Origin: Azolla caroliniana
Taxonomy: Eukaryota > Polypodiophyta
DNA length: 64,000 nucleotides
Direction of reading: 5' to 3'
NCBI GenBank assembly: GCA_043228905.1
Contig: JBHGNT010000015.1
Location: 558,001 to 622,000, forward strand
Positions 19,601-32,853 of this stretch are shown here, one piece after another (the stretch's first letter is position 1; every line of letters begins with the position of its first letter). Below the pieces are notes generated by a model. The model worked only from the letters and a program-made list of their open reading frames with translations. It was not told where the DNA came from and did not search any database. Position numbers and translations under genes: made by a program.

Positions 19601-22280
19601 ACTTGTTGGATGTAAGTCTCACTGTGGGGGTTTGATGATATGTCAAATTGGTGATGATTTCTTTTCACATGTGAGTTCCATTTTGCAGTGTAGCTGTTGT
19701 GTGTGCCTAAACATGGGGGTCTCGAAATGAGCCCAAAACACAGTCGGAAGAAGAGAGAATAAGCAAAAGAGAGGTTTTATTAGCATTACTTCAGCATGAT
19801 TACAAAATATATTAGTTACAAGCTCCTTGGAGCTAACTATGATTGAGTGAGAGAGGGAGAGGGGTTTCAAAACTTAGTATCAAGGGAATAATTCAAAATG
19901 AGTAGAAGCTTCTCCATATATAGGCCAAGGGGTGGTTGTTGGGCTACCCTAGCCGTTATGCCATGAGGTGGCTACTGGGATCCCTTGTGGCTGATTGTTG
20001 GTACTGGGACATTGCTGCTTTTGTAGCAGGGTCTGAGACTGGGTCTTTCATGAGTCCCAGTTCAGATTGGGACTGGTAGTCCCAACCCAAGGGTGGAACC
20101 CCTTTTTTGGGACTGGAACTGGGACTGGGACTGGACCGAGATTGGGACTGGTTCCCTTCGTGGGTCTCAACTCCTCATGCTTGTGCCAACCTCAATTGGG
20201 ACTCTCTTGTCCCAACTCGTTTTTGAACTTCTTGAGTCTGTCCTGACTCACTTCGGGACCATGTTCCAGTTGGGACTGTTTAGGAGCACCACAGTAGCAA
20301 AGTAAATACAATTTGATTTTGATATACATAGATATGCATGAGTGCTAGAACTGCTGGAATGAATTTATGTGGGCTCTAACCACAACAGCGTTGTGAAGTG
20401 TCTTAGAAGGTTGATTTCAACTTCACAAATATTCACATTACAATGCTACATGTGTCTATAATAGCAAATTACAACTTTATGGTTTGACCAGCATTTTCGA
20501 TTGAGTACATACATGCATTCTCACTTAGCATTCCGAGGTTATATTTATCATTCTGCAGAGCTTTTTGATGAACTTTGCAGCTTGTGGCATACTTGGTTCG
20601 AGGGGACAATTTTGACTATTTTTTCTTGGCCACACTTACCAGAATTTCTATGGGCGCACTAGAGACATGCCTCCTTTTGGGAACCTGTATCAATTATCAT
20701 TACCTTTTTCGATCTATGGTGCATTTGCTCACAGTTTATTTGTAGTAGTAAGCAGCTATCCGCCATTAGCATATTGGTCCACAATTGGGTACCCATTGCT
20801 TAGAGGTGAAGGATGCATTTACTTTTGCTTTGCAAGTACCTCAAGCGAAGAGATGCCCTTTACTCCGTGTTTGGACAATGATACTACTGTTGTTTTTCTT
20901 TATTAATTCCACTCTCTGCTGTTGAGTGCCATTTGAACATCTTGTTGCCATATTATAACTGTCGCTAGCTATATCTGTGAATTAAGTTTGATGTATTCAG
21001 AAGAATTGAAGAACGAGATTATTTACACTTTTATATGAACTAACAATTATTTGGATTTTGTAGCCATCAAAATCTTGGGGCTGAAGAAAAGAAGGAAATG
21101 AGTTTGGATTTCTCACGGTGCATCGCTCTCTCTGTTGAGATTTTTGGTGACAGGGTCTTCAGGCAACCAAGGTACAGTTTGAATACAATGAATTTCAGTA
21201 AATCTTGTCGACTTCTAAATGTTGTTACAGATGTGGTTTATCATAAGTAAGCTAGCAGCCAAAAAAATGCATGTATAATGCTATATAAATTGATGGGTAA
21301 CCTTGCAATCATACACATTAATGGGTTTGATTTCATGCATGCGACATTGTCTGCATCAGTGGTACAGATTTCCTCTGAAATAGGTATCAGGTTACCTGTT
21401 CTGGCATATCTTTTAGTGGGACCTAAATTGGGTTTTGCAGTTATGTTTCAAGGAGGAAGATTTGGAAGTTATTGATATAGACTGACATTTGGTGTTTCCA
21501 TTCTACCATTTTTTATTTTATTCCTTCGCTGCAAAGTCTTCACCTGGATATTTTTCTAGGTATCATGTTTTAGAATCAGTGTATAGTGGAAATTTAAGCT
21601 ACTATATTTCTGTAACTTTCTTTTGAATATTGATTCATAGTCTTTGTCTAATACACATTTTTCTGTATTTGTACAAGGCACTAGTAAGATTTGCAAGGCA
21701 TGGTCTCTCTATTAGCACTTTTCGTACCTATAGACAACGCCATTAGATTTTTTAATGCTTTACCATTGATTAAATTATTGTGCGGCCATATTTATCTCTC
21801 AAGATTAGTGCTAATGGCTAATGGCTAATGGCAGGGGATTGAAGTATGATGTTGACGTGAATGCATGCCTTTGGGATACAGTGATGGTAACTATTATTTT
21901 CATGATTTGCATTCTGTAATGGAAAGCCTTTGTCCTTACTTCCTCGATAATTAGTTAGTCTTAACCATTTTCCTTCCTAGCTTGGGTTTCTGAAATACAA
22001 GAACATAGTAGCAGTTCGTTCAAAAAAAGATATTATTGCCAATGCATTGCACAAGCTGCTCGTTGAGGTGCGTTGTGATCTCTAATCTGGAATCAGAATA
22101 GATGTTGCTCCTGAGAATGGACTCCATGGTTCCACCATTGAAACTAATAATGATGGCTTTATCTTGTTTGATATTTAGGATGACGAGTTCAGGAGCTATC
22201 TTGTTTCCAATCCAAGAGCTTTAAAATTGCGAACTCAAAGATGGACAGAAACTTTGAGAAATATTTTAGGACCTCCTTGA
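16648..22280 (+). CDS. DUF262 (GmrSD-N/ParB-like) domain protein, 14 coding exons
   Basis: Coding exons: 16648-16731, 16863-16960, 17051-17098, 17257-17329, 17458-17502, 17634-17702, 17782-17814, 18846-18886, 19019-19096, 19188-19292, 21064-21171, 21835-21886, 21981-22067, 22179-22280. All are bounded by AG/GT and together give a 340-residue frame. Motifs: RPSYQRDYVW (24-33), DGKQRLTSIW (68-77, the DUF262 DGQQR signature with Lys for the first Gln), VFERLNMGSTQLNEQELRN (to 158) and RMRDREFILRFF (190 on). In bacteria DUF262 is found in modification-dependent and anti-phage nucleases such as GmrSD, BrxU and SspE, where DGQQR supports nucleotide hydrolysis. No HNH (DUF1524) domain is present here, so a nuclease is unlikely. 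Function in plants is unknown to me. The first-Met choice is tentative; the upstream part of exon 2 (16629-16647) is open too. Confidence 0.85.
19693..20388 (-). repeat. LTR-like insertion in intron 10 of the DUF262 gene, with GGGACT repeats
   Basis: The segment begins TGTTGTGTGT and ends CCACAACA. On the minus strand it has a TATATA element (near 19915) and a polyadenylation-like AATAAAAC (near 19775), as an LTR would. No target duplication was found. Its part 20038-20280 contains about ten GGGACT or AGTCCC words (for example 20109-20133), a local low-complexity expansion. Confidence 0.35.
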
Positions 22281-22612
22281 CATCAGGTGAGATGTTTTAA
22301 AATTTATTCACTGTTATTACTTTGATTATAAATTTGGGAATGCCTGTCAGGAGAGCTATTGTGGTTCAAGAATTATTCCAAGTGTGTCAAACATTTAAGC
22401 ATTCAAGAAAATAATTTAGGGAAGGCATCAGTGCTAGTACTTAAAATGGCGAGGAACTGTAATTGTCGATATTTGAATCTATATAATATAGAGAAGTCCC
22501 CAGTAAAGGTTACATACGGACCATTATACCTCAAGACCATTAAGGTGCCATACTCAGGTATGGCCAAGTGCCAATGCCTCACATACCATGTGTTCCTATA
22601 GTCAACGTAGAT

Positions 22613-22921
22613 ATCTCTGAAATGTTTCTTGTGCATGTATGTACATCTTCAAGCAATATTTGGCATGCATGGAGATGAGAAAGGATGGTTGGAAGCAATG
22701 TTATAAATTTTCAGTGTATATGCCTCTGCGATACATGCATTTATGGTCATTGTAATGCAAAACCATGTGGTTCATACTCAATATCAACTTATGGATCTCT
22801 GAAATGTTTCGTCTGCATCTGCTGGTGTCTTCGATCAATACTTGGCATGCATAGAGATGGGAACGGATGGCTGAAGCTATGCTATAAATTTTCTATGTAT
22901 ATGCCTTTACATATGCATTTA
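22613..22921 (+). repeat. Two-copy direct repeat in the 3' UTR intron of the DUF262 gene
   Basis: 22613-22743 and 22797-22921 align over about 125 bp. Both start TCTCTGAAATGTTTC, share TTGGCATGCAT and end in ATATGCCT..CATGCATTTA or the equivalent. Divergence is roughly 20 percent, so the duplication is old. Confidence 0.7.
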
Positions 22922-23101
22922 GATAATAATGTTTAATTACAGTCGCTGTGACACAAGATCATGCAGGACTGTTGACTGGAGATATAGAACTTTCCAATCT
23001 CATATGAATGTGGCCTCGGATTGCTGACGATTTTATCCTAATGATTTCATTCATTCTTGTTCTTGTAAATAATAAGTGTTTACAAATATATTGTTTTACA
23101 G

Positions 23102-23340
23102 GTGGCCTTAACTGTTTTAACAAGAGATCTTTCTGCAATGATGCTTCCAGCCCTCATGATTGTGACCCCAATAAGAACATGATATGTTGTCCCTTACGAC
23201 AGCTGCCTCCAGGCCACACTTCACTTGCATGTGGAACCAATTCCTCTCCCACCACACCTTTTCCATATTCATTCAACAAATTACAAGTAGACCCACCAAT
23301 TGATCACTAATCCATTCTTATTTTAAATTTGTTACATTAT
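23102..23340 (+). other. Probable 3' UTR exon of the DUF262 gene
   Basis: The stop codon is followed six bases later by a donor (CATCAG|GTGAGA, 22286/22287). The acceptor TTTTACAG| ends at 23101. The exon has no long frame. An intron this close after the stop should not trigger nonsense-mediated decay. The polyadenylation site is a guess. Confidence 0.45.
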
Positions 23341-24600
23341 TGAATGTAAATATATCTGTCAAGTGAAATTGCAATTTATGAGTTGTGCCTTTATTAGTTT
23401 TTGAAGTACATCTCTTTATGTGTTTGTCATTTGCCATGAGTTTTTGAATTTTCACTCCCTCCATTACTCCTTACGCAAGCTATGCATTATAGATTTCTTT
23501 TTGTGTTCAGATAAGTGTTCATAGCTATGATTCTACAAACCATTGTCAATAATGTGGCACAGTGTCTCTCTTCCCAATACATTTGTGACTTCAAGAAGGC
23601 CCCAAATGGATAACTTGCTAGGATTCTGTGCTATGGACCTTCAATTTTGAGCATTTTTAAATTAAGTGTATATACCTTCTGAGTTTGAAACATGGACATT
23701 ATGCAAAGCACTACGGAACTGTATGATGTTTTGCAACTAATTTGTAAATTGTTAATTCGTTGACATGATTTTCTTCATTGTTTAAGGTATTTACTGTGAA
23801 TTAATTGGAATGCAATGATGCAATTTTTGTGATGAACAAATTGATGTGGTATTGGTCTGTTGATTCTAGACTTCTATTTGAATCTTTTGTATGAAATGAT
23901 TTATCACTGACTCTTTAATTACTTTATATGAAAGAATACTGTCTTTGAAATATTTGAGGGAAGAAACACAAAGCAAATGAATGGAGAAACTATATAGTGA
24001 TATATTGGGGTTTAGTTGTGAGTGAGTGCTCCAATGTGTCTTAAGCAGAAAACCTTTCTTTGAGACAAAAAATGTGGTTTGGCATCTGTTTGAGTTGAGC
24101 CAAACACACAGGGTTGTGGAGTGCAAAAGGGTTATTCAAAAGTAGGGAACTAGGAGGATGTAAAAATATTGATCGATTTAGGACAGCAAGCCACACAAAT
24201 AGGAAAGCCCAAAGAAACTGAGATCTTGTTCATTAGCACAGCCACTCTAGAGTTGTCTCTCTATGTATTCACTCTAACTTGTTTCTCTATATAGCTACTT
24301 TGATTGTGTTTATGTAGCCACTATGGGCTGTACTTTCTAATTTGTTGGGGATATGTATTTTTTTTGTGCTAATAATGAATTAGTCTAGCATTATGTTGCA
24401 TAAATATTCATAATTCATAGGTCTTGGTATGACATATCTTTATAAATTCTTGTCTCTTGTTGGGAGCATAACTATTGTTGTTCACTTGTAGTTTAAATTG
24501 TTGTGTAGGATCTATGTATTGATGGAGTTAGCTCCTCAATGTCATTTGTGGAGTTCAGACCGGCATATACCCTTTTGATGGCGAATTGGGTAGAGATGGT
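23341..24600. other. Intergenic, nothing recognised
   Basis: AT-rich sequence with no coding exon, RNA gene or clear repeat that I can support. Confidence 0.5.
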
Positions 24601-25081
24601 TGTCGGACACCTTCGAGCCTCACACTCACTTAACGATTAATAGATGATTAAGCATGATATCTCTCTCACTCTCTCAAGCTCGCTCTCATAGACAATAGGG
24701 TAATAAATATAGACAATAAGAGTAATGAATATGTTTATTAACCCTCTTTGCTAAGAGGTCTAGCACCAACAAGGAAGAGAGATTAGTGTTCTCTAACTAA
24801 ACACTTCACTAATCTCTCTTAAGCTTAAAGTTTACAGGGAGGAGAGGAAGCTCTACCTCTTAATCAATAGGGAGATCTTTACAAATGAAAGAACCATTAC
24901 AAAGCCAACACCATGTGGTTTATATAGCATTTACATTTAGGGTATGGACCTTGCACACTTGGATGTCCTTTAACCCTCTTTCTTCTTGTCATTCTCTCTT
25001 CGTAGGTCCTTTAGCCATACTATGTCCTTGTTGATGCGCTCTTCTTCACGACTGGTCGTGGTGCTATCCAAGAGCTTAACA
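24601..25081 (-). repeat. Candidate solo LTR
   Basis: 481 bp with plus-strand ends TGTCGGACAC and AGCTTAACA (TGT..ACA). A TATA box on the minus strand (GCTATATAAACC near 24916) suggests it reads leftward. The flanking pentamers ATGGT and ATTGT match at four of five positions and could be an eroded target duplication. Confidence 0.5.
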
Positions 25082-25805
25082 ATTGTCATAGGAATTCATA
25101 TGGAATCTCTCAAAAACAATATGCTCACTTCACTTTTTTGTAATATAGTGGCATGTCCTAATTCTTCTTGATCAATAAATGAGAATACATTCATGATCAT
25201 AGTAAGAATTGGGTCTTGGTCAATATGGTACATTAACAAATATCCATCTCATATTTCTATGTTGTTTAGTGTCTTCTCTTAAATATACCTATGTAATATC
25301 TTGCATGGATAATTCTGTAAAACATTTGCATTACATCTTATTTGAATGTGGATTGCTAGGTGTCTACTTTACTTTTTTCCCCATTTGACTTTCTCAAAAG
25401 ATCAACTCAATTTTAGACAACTGATCTCGAGATTCACATAATTTGTTCTTCCCGGTCAATTCTCTCCCGTGCAGTGCCTCCTACCTTTTATTAGTTTCTA
25501 TATGTTTCTCTCCTCTAACTTGAAATAATTTTTTGAACTTCAAACACAGCACGAGGGCACCTTTGTTTCCCCTTGACTTTGTGAGACATACATGTAAACA
25601 AAGATGATGTATAAGAACATTCAACCATGACACATACATAATAGTTGTCTTTATATATATAACTGAGGAGTCACGAATAATTCAATGGATCCTCTTTGTT
25701 CCACGAAACACTAGTCTCGAAAGTGCGAATTACCGGGAGCATATAACTTTGGAGGTCAGAGAGTCTCAAAAAAGTGTGAAATAATTTGGAGGATATGCTG
25801 GTGGA

Positions 25806-25813
25806 TATATATA
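25806..25813 (+). promoter_or_regulatory. Possible TATA box of the phosphatase gene
   Basis: TATATATA lies 124 bp upstream of the start codon at 25937, a normal distance for a plant core promoter with a short leader. Confidence 0.4.
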
Positions 25814-25936
25814 GTAAAAGAAACCAAACTCTAGTCAGAAATACAGTAACAAAAAACAGAGACAGAAACAAAGCAGGGGATTTAGATGGATATTTAAACC
25901 AGGAAAGAATACGTTTATCCCGTGTGCTTCTCTGCC

Positions 25937-28108
25937 ATGGATCATCATCAGAAGCTTTTGTCCGTTGCAATAGATGCTGCAAAGTTGGCTGGGAAGGTAG
26001 AGATATATAGATATATGTATGTATTTCTTCCATTGTTTCAACTAAGTTCTTGTATATTAATAAGAAGCACTTCCTGGTTCTGCTTTTGTCTACAGATTAT
26101 CGCAGAAAATTTTCATTCAGAAATCAAGACAATTGAACATAAAAGTCAGGTTGATAATATACATTCACCCGCATGACCAACTCTCATTATGTAGCTTATC
26201 TTTATGCTCATCGTTTATGAATTTGATTTCGTAAAGACACTCTATTAATTTAGACAATGCATGTCTGCTTCTGATAAAGTATAATCCATGACATATATGT
26301 AATATCAACACACGCATTCATATATGTCCGTGCTTATATGTTTTTGTATATTGCATATACATCATTGTGATAGGAGGATCACAGGTCTTTTATAGCAATT
26401 AATCGTTTTAATTGTCCTAATACACTTCCAGAATTCTAGACGTAATAATGATGCTAGCATATATTCATGTTATACTTTGATGCCTAAATTCCTTTATTGA
26501 TGAATATGCTGTAGGTTGACCTCGTGACAGAAACAGATAAAAGATGTGAGGAGTTAATTTTCGAACATATCAAGAAACATTATCCTGATCATAAGGTGTG
26601 TGTGTGTGTGGTTAAACGAGACTTTCCTTGTTACAATCTCCCAATACTTTCTGTGTCATCTATCAACAGTTGATTGGAGAAGAAACAACAGCTCTTTCTG
26701 GATCATTTGAAATCACTGATGTTCCAACATGGATAGTGGATCCCGTCGATGGGACAACAAATTTTGTACACAGGTGTGTTTCAAAAGAAGTTTTTGATGA
26801 TGGTATATTATTATTGTTTTTAAACATCAAAAACTTATCTACCCTGTCGTTAGACATTATATTTTAGTCTTGATGATGGTATACTTATCTGCTCTGCCAT
26901 TAGACATTATATTTTAGTCTTGATTTGTACCTACACTAAGTGGCTGCCTGAATTAACTGGTCTGTGATCAAGTGCTATCATATACAAACCATGGGTATAG
27001 TGTACAAATTAACTTCATACTTGAAGAGGTGGAAGGCAAGTGGATCAGCCCATGAATGTTCTCATAGGGTGATGCCAGTATGGCATCATGTTATCCATCA
27101 CGAAATCGTCTGGGGGATTGGGCAGTGGCACCATGTATCCTTCAATTTAGCCAACAGCTCTTATGGGATGTTCATGTATCATAGGGCATGCGGAAGTAGC
27201 CAAAAGAAAAACTTTGGTCAAGCAATATCCCTTTATGAGTTTCTGGTTGTGTACATTCTGTGATATTTTCATACAGGCTATAGAAGAAACCTGACATCTG
27301 CTGTATAGAGAGAGAGAGAGAGATATTAACGTCTTTTAAGAGGCCAAAATGGCCTATAAGACCAAACAAGAGATTACATCTTAAGTGTTGTCTCGTCTTT
27401 GTTATGTCCTGGTTTAGAGCCCATTTGTGTATCTTGTGATTGATTTGTAGCATTAGGAGTGATGGGGCTAAAGAAAGTTGCGTGAGAGAGAGATCTTACA
27501 ACATAGTTGGCATTCTAAATTGCCACTTGTACTCTCACTGCTCTAAGTACTTGGAGAGTTTTGATAGGAGGATTGCCTTTGGGATTAGCTCTAAAGCGTC
27601 GTGGACTAGCAACAAGTAATTGCTTTTTTTGCACTGTTCAAATGGAAGATCGTACTCATCGACTTATATAGTGTCCGATTGCTTGTCAGATTTGGAGTTA
27701 CATTTCTCAAATTTAGCAAGTTTTATCACAGTGTTATTTGACACCTAGACAGTGGGTGTTTGCACAATTTACACAGGTAGACCCAAAATCAGAGATGGAG
27801 ATCGGTTTTCTATTTCTGAGATATTGGGGATTGCGTCATAATTGGAACATGCGCAAAGCTTTTGTATTCGGTGGTAGACATGGAGTGAAAGCTTATCTAC
27901 GAAAGCTGAAGGGAGTCCTAATGTGACAATTTTCTTTATTGGAGCAAGTGGAAATTCTTTCCTCAGTGGAGTGTTTGTCTTGCCTATTGGCAATTCAACA
28001 TGTTCCACTACCCATGTAGTGTAGTTGGCGGGTAACCATACTCCATTGTCATACCCATTGTAAGTAGTGTTCTTTACACACATTTATTAATATAATTGTG
28101 TGTTTTCA

Positions 28109-28162
<54 letters not shown>

Positions 28163-31100
28163 AAGATATATCAACATCTAGTAGTGACCAAAATTTGCGT
28201 ATTAGACACTTACAAATATGGATGAATTGAGGGAAAGATATATCAACATCTACTAGTGACCAAAATTTGTGTATTAGACACTTACAACTATGGATGAATT
28301 GAAGTTACCCACTTTGGAACAAAAATAATTCTCTAGGTTTCCTAAAGATCCATGAGCATGATCTTAATGGATGATCATAATCCATGAAAGAGAGATTATT
28401 GTTCAAGGCAAGCAAATACAAGAGAGGGGACAGGTAGTAATGATGATGCTATTTTATTTCTCTGTGGACAAGAAAAAATGAACGCCATACATGATAGGAT
28501 TCTCCTCTGACGGATCAAAGTATGGAGCTTTTATCAGCCATGGGTGGTTTTTAAGTGATCATCAATGCTAAAAAGATGGGGCTTTCTCTTGTCAAATTGT
28601 TCCATTTTATTATGATTAATGGGAATAGTGACCTTATATTGGCATGTGCAATGGTGTGAATTGTTTCTTATCAATGTTATGGCTCTGGGAAGTTGTGGAT
28701 ATATGTTATATATTTGTCTAGGCATTTGCTACATTCCACTCTTGATGGCTAGATTGTGGTTGTGTGCTCTGAGGATGATTGCCTATCTTGTCTGAGAAGG
28801 TGGTTGGGTTTACTTGCATGCCATTCGATACTGTCCCAATACTTGGGACTCTATGAGGGATTTGTTGTGTTGTAGTTTCATTATTAATCAGAGAGAAAGA
28901 GACAGTGAGAGACAGTGATGATAATGAGAGAATATCTTCAATTTTTCTTAGGTTCCCATTTGTGTGTGTGTCGATCGGCATAGTAATTGGAATGATTCCG
29001 ACAATTGGTGTTGTTTACAATCCAATACTTAATGAGGTAAATTTTCACCCACTTAAAGAGTTAATTTGATATGATAGTCTGATTTTTGTAGGAGGGATTG
29101 CTTTATTTGAATTTTAATGGAATAGGAATTCAGTGATAGTGTTGAGAGTAACACATCTTCAATCCCTATTCGTGTGGTGACTTATGAGGAATAAATCAAA
29201 CAACACCAATCAACTAATACAATAAACAAAGGTTTATGTGGAAAACCTCCTCAATGTGAGGAGTAAAATCCATGGAACCAAATGGTTCACTCTTAATCTT
29301 CCACCAAATGTTGATTTTATGTTGGAAGTTTCAGTGCCTTCTATGTAGCCCTGGTAAAACGGGTTATCAGAGGATCAATCCTGTCATCATTGGAGAACAA
29401 ATCAGTGAAAAAGTGGGACAATTTTCTTATCACTAGCTATATTTTGGTATTTTCATTGAGCCCTTACATGATAATGAGGGTTGTTATTCCTCTTGTTAGA
29501 TACTAAACAAGGATATTTCGTACCCAGTATTAATTTGGGGAAGATTCAAAGAGGACCGTTTGGTTGTGTGGTTTTTATTCACAGCGAATGGGTTGTGATT
29601 CACCTTGTTAGATACTAAACAAGGCTGTTTTATACCCAGTATTAATTTTGGGACGATTCAAAGAGGAGAGTTTGGTCTTGTGGTTGTTATTCACAGCGAA
29701 TGGGTTTTACATGTAAACCTGTGTGCTGTATTTGCTGAATGGTTTTGCTTGATTTCTTCCTCATAATTTACAAGAAGAGGAATTGAAGGTGTGTTATCCT
29801 AATTTTATAGTGCTAAAATATAGCAGGTCTCATGGCCAATTTGATCCTTTTTTCTGCTATGCCTAGTGGAGAATCTTGGAATCTGTACATGTGGGTTTAG
29901 TTTCGGAATAGGTTTAAACTGCCAGCTTCTGTTTTAGGTTTTGGGCTCTATTTATTTATCAATGAATGCCAATAGGCTGTTGACATCCTTGTTCAGGAGC
30001 AATTTAGTTGCCTGGATGTGAACGTATGTCGTATTGCATCTAAAATCATGTGTTTTTTTTCACTGATATAAAGTTTCTCACGTGGTGAAATTGGTGTTCT
30101 GATTTATTTTCTACTGCCTGCAGAGCTTGCACAGACCAATTTTAGTATGGACATACTAACATAGCTACTCATTTTGACCACTGCTTAGTTCAGTTTTTAC
30201 TGTTTTGTTTCTATCTTCAGAGTGTAGATCTCTCATTGGTGTCTATATGCATCAAATATGTCGTATCATATTTCATAAGACCTTAGATAATTACTGAACT
30301 GTGATGTATCATGTTTTCCAGCACTTTTTAAAGTAGATATGGAAACCTTTTCACAAGACTACTAAAAATGTCATCCAAACACCTACAGGATCAGAACTTC
30401 TAGGCCTGAGGTTCATAACCTGTCACTTTAACTTCATATATGAAAGGAAAAATATATGGTCATGTTCTTTTGAGTCCAATGAATGATTTCTGTACGACGC
30501 ATCATCATCATCTATCTATCTGTCTCAAGGAAAGATAAAGGGGAGCCTCCAAATAGTAGATATGTCATTCAATGGATATGGACATTCTTGAATAGGTTGT
30601 ACCGTTTGTATTTGAGTATAGGAATGTATTGGAAGAAAGAATTAGATTCTGTAGAAGCTCCAGTGCCATTTGAATGCTAGATGTTTCTTCACCATGCTCA
30701 ACTATATAATCTAGCTTTGCTTTAATATTTTGTTTGCATAAAGCAGTTTTGCAATTTGATGGCAGATGTTTACTGCAGTGCGTGGACAGGGGGCATTTTT
30801 GAATGGGAAGCCTATATCAGGTGTGCTTTTATTTCTCCTTGTAATTCTTTGTCCAGAAAAGTGTATTCTTACTGCCAATGCTTTGGGTTATTTGTGAAGT
30901 TTCTGTGCAAAAGAGCTTGGGAAATGCACTTCTTGCTACGGGAGTGGGTACTAAACGGGACAAAGCGAGAGTGGATATGATCACGAATAGAATTAATAGT
31001 CTTCTTTACAAGGTGTGAAACTCTTCAGTATTGCTTTTATCCATATGATTATTTGTTCAGGCGGAGTTTCTTAAATAATGTTGTTTTACTTTGGAAAACT

Positions 31101-32338
31101 CTTTATTCTTACATTCCTTAGGAGGTAACAAGTGTGCACTATAGATAATTAGCTTCCACCTCTTTGATTAATGAATTGATTTCAGACATGCCATGCATTT
31201 TTTCATACCCCTTACATGTCAAATAAATTGCAATAACAACATTGGTGATACATGTTTTAGGTCTCAAAATCTTGAAAACACCCTTTCTTTTAGGGGTGGA
31301 GATTTATGATAAATGCTTGCAGATTTGTTTATACGTCTATTATATTATAAGTTTTTGAAAGACCTTTCTCATTCTTAGTGCTAGATTTCTCGATGCCGTG
31401 CAGCCGTGCAGTTACATAGGTGTAGCTACCTAGTTTATGTACATTTAATTTTCTACTAAATTTACGAGATCAGATTTACCCGTCAGAAGCAGTGATAGCA
31501 ATTTAGTGCAGTGGTTCATGTACTAAGTGTTGCTTTTATAAAAGTGGCTGCAAAGTGCCATCATTTTGATTATAAGTCACTGTTACAAGTTTGTAGCTAA
31601 ATGGCCAGGCAGGTTGGTTAGCAGAACATGATTTAAGCACTTCTTCATGCTCCTTTGCTAAAAGAGAGAAGAAAAGAAGACCATGCTAGCTCTTATTGTT
31701 GAGTTTTCTTGTATGAAACATTTTCAGAGGAATTCTGCTTATGGTGCTCTTAAAACAACCTTTTGAACCCATACCATTCATTCGGCTGAATTATGTTTCA
31801 AATCGTGGTAACAGGTTCGATCCATCCGCATGAGCGGTTCAACTGCATTGAATCTTTGTGGGATTGCATGTGGAAGGCTTGATATCTTCTATGATATTGG
31901 CTTTGGAGGTCCTTGGTAGATTTTCACTTTTACATAGCATCCATATTATTATCTATTTTCTTTAAAAATTTATCTTACAAAATGATCATACACATACTCA
32001 TAACTACTGAGGTAATGATCATATATACAATACTATTTACAAACTGATAATGTATATGTAACGATGAATGTAAAATAATGATCAGGGATGTTGCTGCTGG
32101 AGTGGTTATTGTTCAAGAAGCTGGTGGGATGGTTTTCTCTCTGTGAGTATATACTTCGAAGTTTAATAAGAATAAAGCTCAATGAATCCTTTAGGAACGT
32201 ATCAACTGATACTAATATGGCTTTATGGACAGATCCGGAGAGCCATTTCATATTGAAGCACTCTCCCTTGCTGCATCAAACAGCTATTTAAAAGACTCTC
32301 TTGTGCAAGCATTAGATGAAAGCCGTCCAGACCTATAA
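25937..32338 (+). CDS. VTC4: Inositol monophosphatase / L-galactose-1-phosphate phosphatase, 10 exons
   Basis: Exons: 25937-25996, 26096-26149, 26515-26595, 26670-26773, 28952-29036, 30766-30820, 30900-31012, 31815-31915, 32086-32142, 32233-32338. They sum to 816 nt and 271 residues, the size of the VTC4-type enzymes. The family is a Mg2+-dependent, Li+-sensitive phosphatase that hydrolyses myo-inositol 1-phosphate and, in plants, L-galactose 1-phosphate on the way to ascorbate. Metal ligands are visible: E69-E70 in LIGEET, D89 and D92 in [14 protein letters not shown], and D219 in [15 protein letters not shown]. There is no transit peptide, so it should be cytosolic, unlike the plastid IMPL proteins. 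Introns 4 and 5 are long and contain repeats. The AATAAA at 32535-32540 is a likely poly(A) signal. I am sure of the family and moderately sure of the VTC4 subgroup. Confidence 0.93.
28111..28304 (+). repeat. GA microsatellite and 72-bp tandem pair in intron 4 of the phosphatase gene
   Basis: A (GA)n run at about 28111-28158 is followed by two nearly identical units, 28161-28231 and 28233-28304. Each reads GAAAGATATATCAACATCTA then TAGTGACCAAAATTTG and ends near GGATGAATTGA. They differ at four or five positions. Confidence 0.85.
29493..29709 (+). repeat. About 110-bp tandem duplication in intron 5 of the phosphatase gene
   Basis: Two copies start at the shared CTTGTTAGATACTAAACAAG (about 29493 and 29604). 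Both contain TACCCAGTATTAATTT, GATTCAAAGAGGA and TTCACAGCGAATGGGTT. Confidence 0.8.
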
Positions 32339-32853
32339 TAAAACCATATTGATACCTTTGTATCTGTAGGAGCAGGGTTGCAGTTCACACAAAATGCAAA
32401 GGGTTTACATGAGATTATAAAAACTTCCCAACTTGAAAATATTCTTGCATTGGATACTACAGTGTCATGATTCATCCAGCCTCTGATGATTGTCAATGAC
32501 AAATGATTTCAGAAACAGACAAGATTCCATTTAGAATAAAAACATGTTTAAATTACACGTTTAGTATTCCTTAAATGTTTTATGGCACAATGTTGATTTG
32601 ACCAGAACAACCAGTTTTCTTTGTAGAAAATAGAAACTGAAATTTATAGGATCAATGCTCAATGCAAGATTTGGCAGATGCTTCAATACTCGAGGACTGG
32701 CAAAAACAACAAATAATACTATATGCCTTGAAAATTGTAATGTTAGGATAATTATTTCCCAAAACAACAAGTCTTTGATTGATATTACATCATTTAACTT
32801 TACAAATTACTATCTTGATAAAGGTTCAATAGAAATTACAAAATTTTCTGCTG

